Assembly: GCF_000021805.1 (NCBI RefSeq)
Contig: NC_011726.1
Location: forward strand, 4,000,097-4,064,096
From: Rippkaea orientalis PCC 8801
GTDB taxonomy: Bacteria > Cyanobacteriota > Cyanobacteriia > Cyanobacteriales > Microcystaceae
Direction of reading: 5' to 3'
Length of the DNA stretch: 64,000 nt
Shown: piece by piece, positions 47,114 through 55,283 of the stretch
Position numbering within the stretch: position 1 is the first letter of the stretch
How the letters are laid out: the number at the start of each line of letters is the position of its first letter
Translations under genes and position numbers: made by a program
Notes under the pieces: generated by a model
What the model was told of the DNA's origin: nothing
Database searches by the model: none
What the model saw: the letters and a program-made list of their open reading frames with translations, nothing else

Positions 47114-47533
47114 ATGTTAAAAAATTTATTTGGTGGCAAAAAACAAGAATTTTTCGTAGAATTAGACGAATCACAAGCTGCTAAAGTGGCTGCTCCTGCT
47201 GAAGCTCAAGAGACTCAACCTCAGCCCGAAGTAGTAGCAGAAGCTGACCCCGGTAAAGTAGTAGCAGAAACACAACCTGAAGAAGTAGCTAACCCCAAAA
47301 AAGGTAAAAAAACATCCATCAAAAAAGCAGCTAAAAAACAAGGGCTAGAACCCCAACCTGTCGCAGTAGCTCCCGCAGCTACTAATGGAAATGTAGCTAA
47401 AAAACAGGACCCTCAAGAAGTTGAATTTGCTACGAAATATTTAATGGTTCCCACGGGAGGTCGTCGTCGTCCTGGTCCTAGTTTAAATTCTTTCAAAAAC
47501 ATGGCTCGTCAGGTTAAAACGCCTCGTTTTTAG
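47114..47533 (+). CDS. conserved-looking cyanobacterial protein with Lys/Ala/Pro-rich middle
   Basis: The 139-residue protein begins MLKNLFGGKKQEFFVELDE and ends with YLMVPTGGRRRPGPSLNSFKNMARQ, both ends looking conserved. The middle is a low-complexity, Ala, Glu, Pro and Lys-rich region, probably disordered. A strongly basic stretch lies at about residues 60-75 (KKGKKTSIKKAAKKQ). I recall proteins of this architecture as cyanobacteria-specific with unknown function. Nucleic-acid or membrane contact through the basic patch is only a guess. GGGAG precedes the ATG. Confidence 0.65.
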   Translation: MLKNLFGGKKQEFFVELDESQAAKVAAPAEAQETQPQPEVVAEADPGKVVAETQPEEVANPKKGKKTSIKKAAKKQGLEPQPVAVAPAATNGNVAKKQDPQEVEFATKYLMVPTGGRRRPGPSLNSFKNMARQVKTPRF

Positions 47534-47630
47534 AAATGAGACTAAATCTGATTTAGTTTAGCCTATTAAGTAAGTAGGCATAAATTAACAAAAGTTTGTA
47601 GTAACATCAAATAGATTTAACTTTGCTATA

Positions 47631-47672
47631 AACTTAGGTAGAGACGTTTGATGAAACGTCTCTACCTAAGTT
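47631..47672. repeat. perfect 19-bp inverted repeat with four-base loop
   Basis: The left arm AACTTAGGTAGAGACGTTT and its exact complement are separated only by GATG. The inner GTAGAGACG...CGTCTCTAC part resembles a palindrome family frequent in cyanobacterial genomes. It lies 97 bp after the 47114 gene stop and could also act as a terminator, though no T-run of note follows. Confidence 0.8.
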
Positions 47673-47793
47673 TTGTATGTAGCAAAAATTTAGCAATTTT
47701 ATATAAACTTTCAAGAGCTTAAAAGTATTATAAAATTAGAGCTAAAGCTCTTACTACAAAACGTTCTCTTTTGATTTTAATGTTGTTAGAAAA

Positions 47794-48480
47794 CTAAGCA
47801 TTATTTTTGCGAGAATTAATACCCGCTAAACCTAAGAGAGTCACTAATCCTAAAATAGTTCCAGGTTCTGGAGTAGATACGGGATTTTGTCCAGGGGGTG
47901 GTGCTAGTGTAATATTTCCTCGAATTTCTCCCGTTCCTACAGTTGTTGTATGAATGTTCCAATAAAGTCCCCCGGCAATTAATTCATCGACATATTCGGA
48001 TAAATACTTAGTGGTATCATTATTACCTTCACAAGTTTGAACACCACCCATTCCAATTACAACATCTGTGTAACAAAAATCTGAATCATCCCAAACACCA
48101 CTAACAGTCACAGAAGTAGAACTAAGATTAGAAAACTCAGCATCTAGATCATCCGCCGGTCCATAGACATTAAGCACATGAAATGGACTTCTTTGATTAG
48201 GAAATCCTGTATGCAAATGAATTCTTGTGACTGTTCCTCCCTCGCTTACTAAACCTAAACCATCAAGCGTTAGTGTATAGGCTAATTCAGTCATATCTTC
48301 GTTTAATTCAAGGGTTGCAAACCCTGTTCCTAATGAGCCTGTGGGCGCAGGATTTCCAGCCGTATCAACAATTTTATCACCATTAAGTTCAGCCTCAAAA
48401 AACATAGAAGCGGCTTGAGCAGAGGTTGCCATACCTAAGCTTGCTATGACAGTGATGGCACTAAGTAACATTTTTTTCAT
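47794..48480 (-). CDS. CHRD-domain exported protein with PEP-CTERM tail
   Basis: The 228-residue product (from the ATG at 48480) has a classic signal peptide, hydrophobic residues 5-20 with AQA cleavage. A CHRD domain follows: FEAELNGDKIVDTAGNPAP with GTGFATLELNEDMTELAYTLT and RIHLHTGFPNQ with IHTTTVGTGEIRGNI. It ends VSTPEPGTILGLVTLLGLAGINSRK, a PEP-CTERM signal. CHRD domains, known from animal chordin and microbial secreted proteins, have unknown biochemical role. It is expected at the cell surface after exosortase processing. Confidence 0.88.
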   Translation of the reverse strand: MKKMLLSAITVIASLGMATSAQAASMFFEAELNGDKIVDTAGNPAPTGSLGTGFATLELNEDMTELAYTLTLDGLGLVSEGGTVTRIHLHTGFPNQRSPFHVLNVYGPADDLDAEFSNLSSTSVTVSGVWDDSDFCYTDVVIGMGGVQTCEGNNDTTKYLSEYVDELIAGGLYWNIHTTTVGTGEIRGNITLAPPPGQNPVSTPEPGTILGLVTLLGLAGINSRKNNA

Positions 48481-48801
48481 GAAACAATCTTTACAATTAA
48501 GTTCACTGTTTAGTCTATCCCTACAAAACAAATAAGGAACTTAAGAGAACATTAAAACGGTCATATTTTGTTCTTGATTGATGACAATTGATAATTTAAT
48601 TTATCTTTTTTTAAGAATAATTTGTTCTGTATCACAAAATACAAAAAATAACAGTCTTTTCAACAATGGATAATTATCGAGATACAGTGTAGGGTGTAGG
48701 GGGTGGGGAAAAATTAGAACACAAAAGGCTAATTTTGTAGGGGCTTAATATTATTAAACCCCTACTGACTTCATTAACAATTATCTATTGTCTATTATCA
48801 A
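48481..48801. other. 321-bp gap with dispersed palindrome
   Basis: It contains the second copy of the AATATTATT palindromic repeat (48738-48765) and a G-rich GTGTAGGG run. No gene was found. Confidence 0.45.
48738..48765. repeat. palindromic repeat TAGGGG...CCCCTA, copy 2
   Basis: TAGGGG and CCCCTA arms surround CTTAATATTATTAAA. It matches the element at 24970-24994 in its centre and right half. Confidence 0.55.
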
Positions 48802-49719
48802 TTAAACCTGTGCGACAATAGTACGATGGCGCGGACTCATAGGAGTAATCTTCGGAGACTTAAATCCGGCATTCACTAAAGCTGTTGACATATCTAAGCT
48901 GAAATATTCATCTAAATAGGGTTCAGTACTTTTGAGTAAAGTCATGACATAGGGAGGCATTTTTTGGTAAGCTTCAGCCCGTGGATTCATATCCATCATG
49001 GTAAAATGACCGCCAGGACGTAATAAACGACGAGCCTCTTTAAAAATATCTTGAGCCGCTTTTTGGGGTAATTCGTGGAAGAGTAAAAAAGCTGAAACTA
49101 AGTCAAAAGAAGCATCAGGTAATCCCGTTGATTCTGCTGCACCATGAACCCAATTAATTTGACTGTTTTTTTGTTGACTGCGATAGTGAGCAACAGCTAA
49201 ATGATAGGGAGATAAATCTAATCCTGTTACTTTAGCTTGGGGATAGATTTCTTGTAAGCTAAAGGTACTCATTCCTACACTACAACCGATGTCTAAAATA
49301 GCTTGAGGAGAGATAACTACTTGTTGTTTCAAGACTTCATGATAATTGTGACGTAGGCGAGAATCACCCTTAATTCCTGTTCCTGGCCAAATATTAGCAT
49401 GAACTGCATAGGCGGCTGATTCTACTTCTAAGGCTGACTGCCAGCTTAAATTTCCGGTTTCATACGCATGGAAAGAACATAGATAATAATCGGGATAAAT
49501 AACGTTAGAGTTTTCTATAATTGCTAATTCTTTTTGCCAGTCATGCTGAGATAATTGATGGACATTTTCTCGCCAAGGAACCCCAATTTTTTCCGCTCTA
49601 TTAATAATCATTTGACGAGCTTGATGTTTAGCAACTTTGGCCAGAGGTTTAATGGCTAAAATACTATTAATTAAGCGAGAAGCTAAGTTAGATTCGGGTG
49701 GTAATGAGGAAACTGTCAT
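48802..49719 (-). CDS. SAM-dependent class I methyltransferase
   Basis: From the ATG at 49719 the protein is 305 residues. After about 140 N-terminal residues specific to this subgroup comes a Rossmann AdoMet domain: ILDIGCSVGMSTFSL near residue 158, VTGLDLSPYHLAVA, then a FDLVSAFLLFHELP segment and LLRPGGHFTMMDMNP. The substrate is unknown; the N-terminal extension and phrases resemble cyanobacterial quinone or lipid methyltransferase-like proteins, but this is weak. It is preceded by the WD40 gene on the same strand, 147 bp away. Confidence 0.82.
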   Translation of the reverse strand: MTVSSLPPESNLASRLINSILAIKPLAKVAKHQARQMIINRAEKIGVPWRENVHQLSQHDWQKELAIIENSNVIYPDYYLCSFHAYETGNLSWQSALEVESAAYAVHANIWPGTGIKGDSRLRHNYHEVLKQQVVISPQAILDIGCSVGMSTFSLQEIYPQAKVTGLDLSPYHLAVAHYRSQQKNSQINWVHGAAESTGLPDASFDLVSAFLLFHELPQKAAQDIFKEARRLLRPGGHFTMMDMNPRAEAYQKMPPYVMTLLKSTEPYLDEYFSLDMSTALVNAGFKSPKITPMSPRHRTIVAQV

Positions 49720-49866
49720 AAGAGTTGTGATTGTTGAGTAGAAAGGCTTAAGCAGCCGTAACACAGTGTCGATGGTTACGGCAATCGATGCTCTTACTTT
49801 CTACAATACAACCTCCGGTAACAACGAATCAAGCTGTCTAGTGGGGTAGGTAATGCTATATTTTTG

Positions 49867-50982
49867 TTAAGCACGGAGTTGCCAAATTTTAATAATTTTA
49901 TCTTCAGCCCCACTATAAAGATAGCGTCCATCGGGACTAAAAACTAAAGAAAGAACCCATCCTTTATGTCCTTCTAAAGTCGTTAATTTACGACCTTTTG
50001 TGAGATCAAAAAGCATAATATTTCCTTCTTTGTTGGCAGTGGCAACTACGCGACTATCTGGGGAAATAGCGATCGCATTAATGTCTAACCTGGGTCCTTT
50101 AATATTTAAGAGTTCTTTCCCCGTGGTTAAGTCCCAAACTTTGATATAGTTTCTCACCGCAGCTACTAATTTTTTGCCATCAGGAGTAATCTTGAGATCG
50201 TTAATATAGCCCGGTTGTTGGGGAGAAGATCGGATCAATTCTAAGGTAGGGAGATCCCAAAATTTTAAGGTGCGATCATCCCCAATAGCTCCGGTGACAA
50301 ACGTCATTCCATCGGGAGTAAACGCGATATTATTCGTCGGTCCAATGTCTACCCCTAAGGTTTCAATTAAATTCCCGGTTGCAAAATCCCAAATCCGAAT
50401 GGTGCGATCGCTAGCACTAACACTAACCAGTATTTTATCATCAGGACTGAGGGCTAAATCACTAATTTTTCCACTATGTCCTTTTAAAAGGTTGACTTTA
50501 CTGCCATCTACTAAACTCAAAACTCTGATGTTTTCATCATCCGCTAACGCTAACATTGGTCCAGTTAATGGAGTCTCATCAGAGGTCGTTTCATCAGAGG
50601 TCGTTTCATTAGAGGTCGTTTCATCCAGAAATGTTGGCTGAGATGTCACCACAATTGATGAATAATCATTGATTTTATGGGTTTTAGAATAAACGACTTG
50701 TTCGAGTTCAAGATCAACCGCATTAAGGGTTGCATCCCCCGAACCAACTAACAAGATTTTGCCATCGGGAGTCATCGTCAGAGCTTTGATAACCCCCTTA
50801 AATCCTTGAATATCTTTAACCATTATTGGCGGTTGAGAACCTTGGGCAATTTCTTCAAGGTAAATCTCTCTGGCAATGGTTGTTGGCGTTAAAATCTCAT
50901 AGACTAATGTTGCTATTAAACTAATATTTGCGACTAAGTAAAATAAATAGATAAATTGAAATTTTTTAACTAATTTGTTCAT
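49867..50982 (-). CDS. membrane-anchored WD40 repeat protein
   Basis: The 371-residue protein has one N-terminal membrane helix (about residues 10-30). Six to seven WD40 blades follow, for example LKGHSGKISDLALSPDDKILVSVSASDRTIRIWD and LEGHKGWVLSLVFSPDGRYLYSGAEDKIIKIW. A low-complexity ETTSNETTSDETTSDET insertion lies at about residues 118-134. A beta propeller held at the membrane is a typical protein-binding scaffold. The partner is unknown. No kinase or other domain is fused, unlike many cyanobacterial WD40 proteins. Confidence 0.85.
   Translation of the reverse strand: MNKLVKKFQFIYLFYLVANISLIATLVYEILTPTTIAREIYLEEIAQGSQPPIMVKDIQGFKGVIKALTMTPDGKILLVGSGDATLNAVDLELEQVVYSKTHKINDYSSIVVTSQPTFLDETTSNETTSDETTSDETPLTGPMLALADDENIRVLSLVDGSKVNLLKGHSGKISDLALSPDDKILVSVSASDRTIRIWDFATGNLIETLGVDIGPTNNIAFTPDGMTFVTGAIGDDRTLKFWDLPTLELIRSSPQQPGYINDLKITPDGKKLVAAVRNYIKVWDLTTGKELLNIKGPRLDINAIAISPDSRVVATANKEGNIMLFDLTKGRKLTTLEGHKGWVLSLVFSPDGRYLYSGAEDKIIKIWQLRA
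50579..50628 (-). repeat. 15-bp tandem coding repeat (ETTSD) in WD40 gene
   Basis: GAGGTCGTTTCATCA and close variants repeat about three times on the plus strand, encoding ETTSD units in the minus-strand gene. The repeat falls in a loop between blades. Confidence 0.75.
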
Positions 50983-51054
50983 AACTCCTCACACACACAT
51001 TTTTTACGAACTTTGAGAAAACACTCCCCACAGTCTCCACACTCCTACCAACAG

Positions 51055-51228
51055 TTAGCTGAAACCTGGTTTTGCGCTGATTTTACATCCGTCATCAGAA
51101 AAAAGCTCTTTTTGGGTGATGGCGTTGTCTTTGAATAGTTCAGTCAATCCTAGGGTCAGTAGCATCATTAGTGTAGCCACAATAATGTGAACAGAAAAGT
51201 TAAGAGTATTTGCGGTCTTGCTGAACAT
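51055..51228 (-). CDS. small single-helix membrane protein, 57 aa
   Basis: An ATG at 51228 opens 57 codons ending at 51055. Residues 12-30 (SVHIIVATLMMLLTLGLTE) form one clear membrane helix. A polar C-terminal part follows with one cysteine (DDGCKISAKPGFS). The size, single helix and location 300 bp from psb34 recall small photosynthetic subunits or assembly factors, but I do not recognise the sequence. No other frame competes. It is divergent from psb34. Confidence 0.55.
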   Translation of the reverse strand: MFSKTANTLNFSVHIIVATLMMLLTLGLTELFKDNAITQKELFSDDGCKISAKPGFS

Positions 51229-51527
51229 TTGAGTTGTCTCTGTGGGATCATGATTTTAATCTTATGCTGTGTCTAGCGGTGATGTCAGTCCCAAAACTCG
51301 GTCAATTCAGGAATTGAGTCCTCTATCTCAGTAGAATTATGTAGAAACAGAAGTCAGCCGTTACTATTATCCTTCTGTTGCGAAGTTCTCCATCGTTCTC
51401 ACCTTTCCCTAGTTAAGATAAGTAAACCTAATGAATACTATGAAAATTCATTTGTCAAGCAAACTTTACAAAACTAAATATTTTTGTTACATTGATTTAC
51501 ATAAGCAAAAAACAAAAGCAGCAAGCG
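51229..51527. other. shared upstream region of the 57-aa gene and psb34
   Basis: Mostly AT-rich non-coding DNA of about 300 bp that must hold two divergent promoters. A small palindrome, TCAATTC-AG-GAATTGA, lies near 51302. Confidence 0.4.
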
Positions 51528-51701
51528 ATGTACACCACCACCCAGCTCGATAACGGAATCCTGAACAATTACGCGGTTGAACCGAACACCTACTACGCCC
51601 AATATCCTGCTCCGTATCAACAACGTCGCTATTTAATCCAAGGAGCGATCGCTGCCTTGTTAGTCACCACATTAGTTTTAATTTCTGCTGCGATTAGCTA
51701 A
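51528..51701 (+). CDS. psb34: photosystem II assembly protein Psb34 (HLIP-like helix)
   Basis: From the ATG at 51528 the protein is 57 residues. The N-terminal LNNYAVEPNTYYAQYP motif and the single membrane helix (LIQGAIAALLVTTLVLISAAI) match the Psb34 pattern (Ssl1498 in Synechocystis). Psb34 binds CP47 in a photosystem II assembly intermediate at the site used by high-light-inducible proteins. The frame extends further upstream to 51492, but only the shorter start fits the family. A terminator follows closely, so it is monocistronic. Confidence 0.82.
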   Translation: MYTTTQLDNGILNNYAVEPNTYYAQYPAPYQQRRYLIQGAIAALLVTTLVLISAAIS

Positions 51702-51749
51702 TATAAAGTTTTCAAACCGTTTCCTATTGACATTGAGTTCTCCTACTTG

Positions 51750-51774
51750 ACCTTGGTTATGCCAAGGTTTTTTT
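51750..51774 (+). terminator. rho-independent terminator of psb34
   Basis: ACCTTGG and CCAAGGT form a perfect 7-bp stem with a five-base loop, followed by seven T. It begins 49 bp after the psb34 stop. Confidence 0.9.
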
Positions 51775-51868
51775 ATTTGTCAATTGTCAATTAACAATTG
51801 ATAACAAAGGAATTTTCAGCTTAAAATTGAACTTAGCCTAGTAAACGCGCCAGAGGATAAACAGCACC

Positions 51869-52636
51869 ATGGGATTATTCGATCGCCTAAGCCGAGTTGT
51901 CCGAGCTAATCTGAACGATCTCGTCAGCAAAGCAGAAGACCCCGAAAAAGTTTTAGAACAAACCATTATGGATATGGGGGAAGATTTGGTGCAAGTGCGC
52001 CAAGCCGTCGCCCGTGCTATTGCAGAACAAAAACGTACTGAACAACGATATAGCCAAGATCTCTCAGAAGCCAACAAATGGGAACAACGAGCCAAACTTG
52101 CCCTGTCCAAAGGAGATGAAAGCTTAGCCAGAGAAGCCCTAGTCCGCAAAAAAACCCATGCTGAAACAGCCGCAACCCTGAAACAACAATTAGATCAGCA
52201 AGCTGTTCAAGTGGAAACCTTACGCCGTAATTTAGTGGCACTAGAAAGCAAAATTTCTGAAGCTAAGACTAAGAAAAATATGCTTATTGCCCGTGCCAAA
52301 GCAGCTAAGGCCAATGAAGAAATTCAGTCAACCCTGGGCGGAATTAATACCAGTGGTTCTATGGCAGCGTTTGAGCGCATGGAGGCTAAAGTGTTGGATA
52401 TGGAAGCCCGTTCCCAAGCCGTAGGAGAATTAGGGAGCTATGGCATTGAACAACAATTTGCCCAATTAGAGTCCGGCAGTGGCGTAGAGGATGAATTAGC
52501 CATGCTCAAAGCACAAATCAGTGGCACTGCTGAACCCGCCAAATTACCTGAAGCATCAAGTCGTTCATCTTCCCCCAAGGATACGGTAGTGGATGCGGAA
52601 TTAGAAGAGTTACGCAAACAACTAGATAATCTCTAG
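51869..52636 (+). CDS. vipp1: PspA/IM30 family membrane protein Vipp1
   Basis: The 255-residue protein begins MGLFDRLSRVVRANLNDLVSKAEDPEKVLEQ, the amphipathic helix and start of the PspA/IM30 fold. It continues as a long coiled coil to about residue 220. A C-terminal extension (EAELEELRKQLDNL-like end) separates Vipp1 from short PspA. Vipp1 polymerises into rings and rods on membranes and is needed for thylakoid biogenesis and protection. It is an ESCRT-III superfamily member. The neighbours are psb34 upstream and a thioredoxin downstream. Confidence 0.92.
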   Translation: MGLFDRLSRVVRANLNDLVSKAEDPEKVLEQTIMDMGEDLVQVRQAVARAIAEQKRTEQRYSQDLSEANKWEQRAKLALSKGDESLAREALVRKKTHAETAATLKQQLDQQAVQVETLRRNLVALESKISEAKTKKNMLIARAKAAKANEEIQSTLGGINTSGSMAAFERMEAKVLDMEARSQAVGELGSYGIEQQFAQLESGSGVEDELAMLKAQISGTAEPAKLPEASSRSSSPKDTVVDAELEELRKQLDNL

Positions 52637-52670
52637 GGTGTCAATCTAAACTCCTGTAGGGGCATAAGAC

Positions 52671-52699
52671 TAAGCTGTTCATCATTTAATTTGCTCGTT
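52671..52699 (+). repeat. 29-bp dispersed repeat, copy 2
   Basis: It matches 25 of 29 bases with 15712-15740. A G-rich low-complexity run follows at about 52706. Confidence 0.6.
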
Positions 52700-52908
52700 G
52701 AGACTGAGGAGGGGGGAGGGGGAGATGGGGAGAGAAATTGGCAATTTTTACTGATTTGCACTCTACCAAGTTTAAATGTACAACAGCTTATTATGCCCTG
52801 TTCTTTTGCGTGAGCAATGTCAGCAATTCCTAGAAGCAAAATAGCGGATCACCCTGTAACCTAATAACTGGTAACTCAATTATGATGATCCCTAAATTAC
52901 TAAAAATT

Positions 52909-53238
52909 ATGAGCACTGTTCTCGAAATTACTGATCCCCAATTTGACAAAGAAGTTTTTAACACTGATAAGCCCGTTTTAGTCTATTTTTGGGCTTCTTG
53001 GTGTGGCCCATGCCAGTTAGTTTCTCCCTCCATTAAAGCCATCGCCCAAACCTACAGCGATCGCCTCAAAGTGGTGAAATTAGAGGTTGATCCTAACCCA
53101 GAAGCCCGATCAAAATGTAAAGTAGAAGGGGTTCCCGCTTTAAGATTGTTTAAAAATAATGAAATTGTTGCTATCCATGAAGGGGCGATCACCAAACAAA
53201 AACTGATAGAGGACATTCTAGAACCCCATCTGAGTTAG
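52909..53238 (+). CDS. thioredoxin
   Basis: The protein of 109 residues (from the ATG at 52909) has the active site WCGPC with preceding PVLVYFWAS, and the cis-proline segment EGVPALRLF. This is a classic single-domain thioredoxin that reduces disulfides of target enzymes in the cytoplasm. The N-terminus MSTVLEITDPQF matches cyanobacterial thioredoxins, which supports the internal start; an ATG at 52882 would add nine residues. A short tandem repeat array follows. Confidence 0.92.
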   Translation: MSTVLEITDPQFDKEVFNTDKPVLVYFWASWCGPCQLVSPSIKAIAQTYSDRLKVVKLEVDPNPEARSKCKVEGVPALRLFKNNEIVAIHEGAITKQKLIEDILEPHLS

Positions 53239-53245
53239 ATAGTAA

Positions 53246-53273
53246 ATAGTGGATAGTGGATAGTGGATAGTGG
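53246..53273 (+). repeat. four tandem ATAGTGG heptamers
   Basis: Four exact 7-bp copies in tandem directly after the thioredoxin gene, of the short-tandem-repeat (STRR) style known in cyanobacteria. A second degenerate array of CCCATTG-type units follows at about 53301-53330. Confidence 0.85.
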
Positions 53274-53340
53274 CTACAATAGTTAATATAGGGTGTCCTA
53301 TTGCCCATTGCCCATTCCCTATTCCCTTACTCTAAAAGCC

Positions 53341-54519
53341 ATGCGCTTTGCTAACCGTCTCCAAGCCTTGTCTAGTAATGTCTTTGCTGATATGGATCGA
53401 GCCAAAACTCAGGCGATATCAGCCGGCAAGACTATTATCGATTTATCCTTAGGATCGTCGGATTTACCCGCCTCAGAGATAGCGATCACAGCTATTGAAG
53501 AATCTTTACACGATCCCACCACCCACGGTTATTTATTACATCACGGAACCTTGCCCTTTAGAGAAGCGGCGGCTCAATGGTACACTCAACGCTTCGGTAT
53601 CCCCATCGATCCCCATACAGAAGTGCTAGCCTTAATTGGTTCCCAAGAAGGAACCGCCCATTTACCCCTAACTATCCTCAATCCAGGAGATTTTGCCCTA
53701 TTACTCGATCCGGGTTATCCTTCCCATGCTGGAGGGGTTTATCTCGCGGGTGGTCAAATTTATGGGATGCCTTTGTTAGCGGAAAATCATTTTTTACCGA
53801 TTTTTAGCGATATTCCTGCTTCTGTTGTGGATCAAGCCCGTTTAATGGTGTTGAGTTATCCCCATAATCCAACCACGGCGATCGCGTCTTTATCCTTTTT
53901 TGAGGAAGCGGTGGCTTTCTGTCAACAACATGATTTAGTTTTAGTTCATGATTTTCCCTACGTTGATATTGTTTTTGAAGGGATAACTTCACCCCCGTCT
54001 ATTTTGCAAGCCGATCTGAATAAATCGGTTTCCATTGAGTTCTTTACGTTCTCTAAATCCTACAATATGGGAGGGTTTCGTATTGGTTATGCCGTTGGTA
54101 ATGCTCAATTAATTAAAGCCTTAAGACAGGTTAAAGCCATGGTGGATTTTAATCAGTATCGAGGCATTTTAAAGGGGGCGATCGCGGCTTTAGAAGGGTC
54201 TCAAGATTCCGTTCAACAAACGGTGATTAAATTTCAACAACGACGCGATGCTTTTATTAAGGCTCTTAATCAGATTAATTGGCCAGTTGATCCTCCCCAA
54301 GCAACGATGTATGTCTGGGCGAAATTACCCGAACCTTGGCAACAAAAATCCGTGGAATTTTGTACCCAATTAGTGTTAGAAACCGGGGTAGCTGTTTCGC
54401 CAGGAGCAGGGTTTGGCAAACAGGGAGAAGGCTATGTTAGATTTGCCTTAGTTCATGATCCTGATGTATTGGAAATAGCCGTTGAGAAAATCGCTAACTT
54501 TTTAAGCATTAAACCATGA
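53341..54519 (+). CDS. class I/II PLP-dependent aminotransferase
   Basis: The 392-residue protein (from the ATG at 53341) is a fold-type I aminotransferase. SHDPTTHGYLLHHGTLPFRE-like substrate-side residues occur early. LSYPHNPTT, DFPYVDI (PLP pyridine Asp) and FTFSKSYNMGGFRIGYAVGN (Schiff-base lysine) follow. It most resembles LL-diaminopimelate- or aspartate-type enzymes, which supply lysine and peptidoglycan precursors, but substrate cannot be read off. It converges with yraN, overlapping by 11 bp. Upstream codons to 53293 lack support. Confidence 0.85.
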   Translation: MRFANRLQALSSNVFADMDRAKTQAISAGKTIIDLSLGSSDLPASEIAITAIEESLHDPTTHGYLLHHGTLPFREAAAQWYTQRFGIPIDPHTEVLALIGSQEGTAHLPLTILNPGDFALLLDPGYPSHAGGVYLAGGQIYGMPLLAENHFLPIFSDIPASVVDQARLMVLSYPHNPTTAIASLSFFEEAVAFCQQHDLVLVHDFPYVDIVFEGITSPPSILQADLNKSVSIEFFTFSKSYNMGGFRIGYAVGNAQLIKALRQVKAMVDFNQYRGILKGAIAALEGSQDSVQQTVIKFQQRRDAFIKALNQINWPVDPPQATMYVWAKLPEPWQQKSVEFCTQLVLETGVAVSPGAGFGKQGEGYVRFALVHDPDVLEIAVEKIANFLSIKP

Positions 54520-54943
54520 AAGCTGCCTCAAGATAATCCGATAAAACCAGTTGATAACCCTGCCACTGTATCGGTTGATGAAGGGCGATCGCTTGATGAA
54601 TGTCGTCTAACCCCCTATCAGGACTCTTTTTATAGTTAACCAAGGCGACATCAAAACGACAAGGAAAGTCGGCTAAATGGGGATATTCTGCGAGAAAATA
54701 GGCGGCTGATTGGGTTAATTTAACCTGTTTTTGAGGCGTAATGGCTAAAAGACCATCAGCATCCCAATTACCACGACTACGGGTTTTTACTTCCACAAAG
54801 GTAATTAAATTAGTTCCTTGAGAGTGAGCAATGAGGTCAATTTCTCCCCCAGGACATCGCCAGCGTTGCTGTAAAATTGTCCACCCTTGGGACTGTAACC
54901 ATCGAGCGACTAAATTTTCTCCCAGTTGACCAATTGAAGTCAT
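54509..54943 (-). CDS. YraN/UPF0102 family protein
   Basis: The 144-residue protein (from the ATG at 54943) has the UPF0102 core: GQLGENLVARWLQSQGWTIL, then CPGGEIDLIAHS and TFVEVKTRS, which together form a PD-(D/E)xK nuclease-like site (E, D, ExK). The family function is unknown; a Holliday-junction-resolvase-like fold is known. Its start codon lies 2 bp from the left copy of the 28-bp direct repeat, so the repeat holds the native upstream region of yraN. Confidence 0.88.
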   Translation of the reverse strand: MTSIGQLGENLVARWLQSQGWTILQQRWRCPGGEIDLIAHSQGTNLITFVEVKTRSRGNWDADGLLAITPQKQVKLTQSAAYFLAEYPHLADFPCRFDVALVNYKKSPDRGLDDIHQAIALHQPIQWQGYQLVLSDYLEAAFMV

Positions 54944-54945
54944 AG

Positions 54946-54973
54946 AAATTGTAGTAAAGTGTAATAGGAGAAT
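54946..54973. repeat. 28-bp direct repeat, left copy, bounding the R-M module
   Basis: Begins AAATTGTAGTAAAGTG and ends TAGGAGAAT, identical over 28 bp to 57404-57431. With one mismatch the match extends to 33 bp (to 54978). It lies between the yraN start and the controller gene. Confidence 0.95.
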
Positions 54974-55052
54974 GTTATCAAAAATCAAAGATATTTATGA
55001 TAGAGTCAGCGAAGTTAACTCATATTACCTTAACAATAGAGAGTTAGCCGTC

Positions 55053-55271
55053 ATGGATGCTAGAGTTAAAGCTTTTGGAATGCGGGTACGTTATTTCAGA
55101 AAACTTTTAGGAATATCCCAAGATGATCTTGCTGAAAAAGCTGGTATGCACAGAACCTACATTGGTGCTATTGAAAGAGGAGAAAGAAATGTTAGCTTAC
55201 TTAATATATTGCGTTTAGCTGATGCACTTGAAATTAAGGTCAAAGAATTATTTAATGTAGATATTGATTGA
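55053..55271 (+). CDS. XRE-family HTH regulator, R-M controller (C) protein
   Basis: The 72-residue product from the ATG at 55053 is a compact helix-turn-helix protein: FRKLLGISQDDLAEKAGMHRTYIGAIERGERNVSL. That is the size and form of C proteins that time nuclease expression in type II R-M systems. The frame stays open to an ATG at 54972, inside the direct repeat, but there AGGAG is only one base from the start, too close for good initiation. It lies 12 bp before the nuclease gene. Confidence 0.85.
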   Translation: MDARVKAFGMRVRYFRKLLGISQDDLAEKAGMHRTYIGAIERGERNVSLLNILRLADALEIKVKELFNVDID

Positions 55272-55283
55272 GAGAAAATTGCA

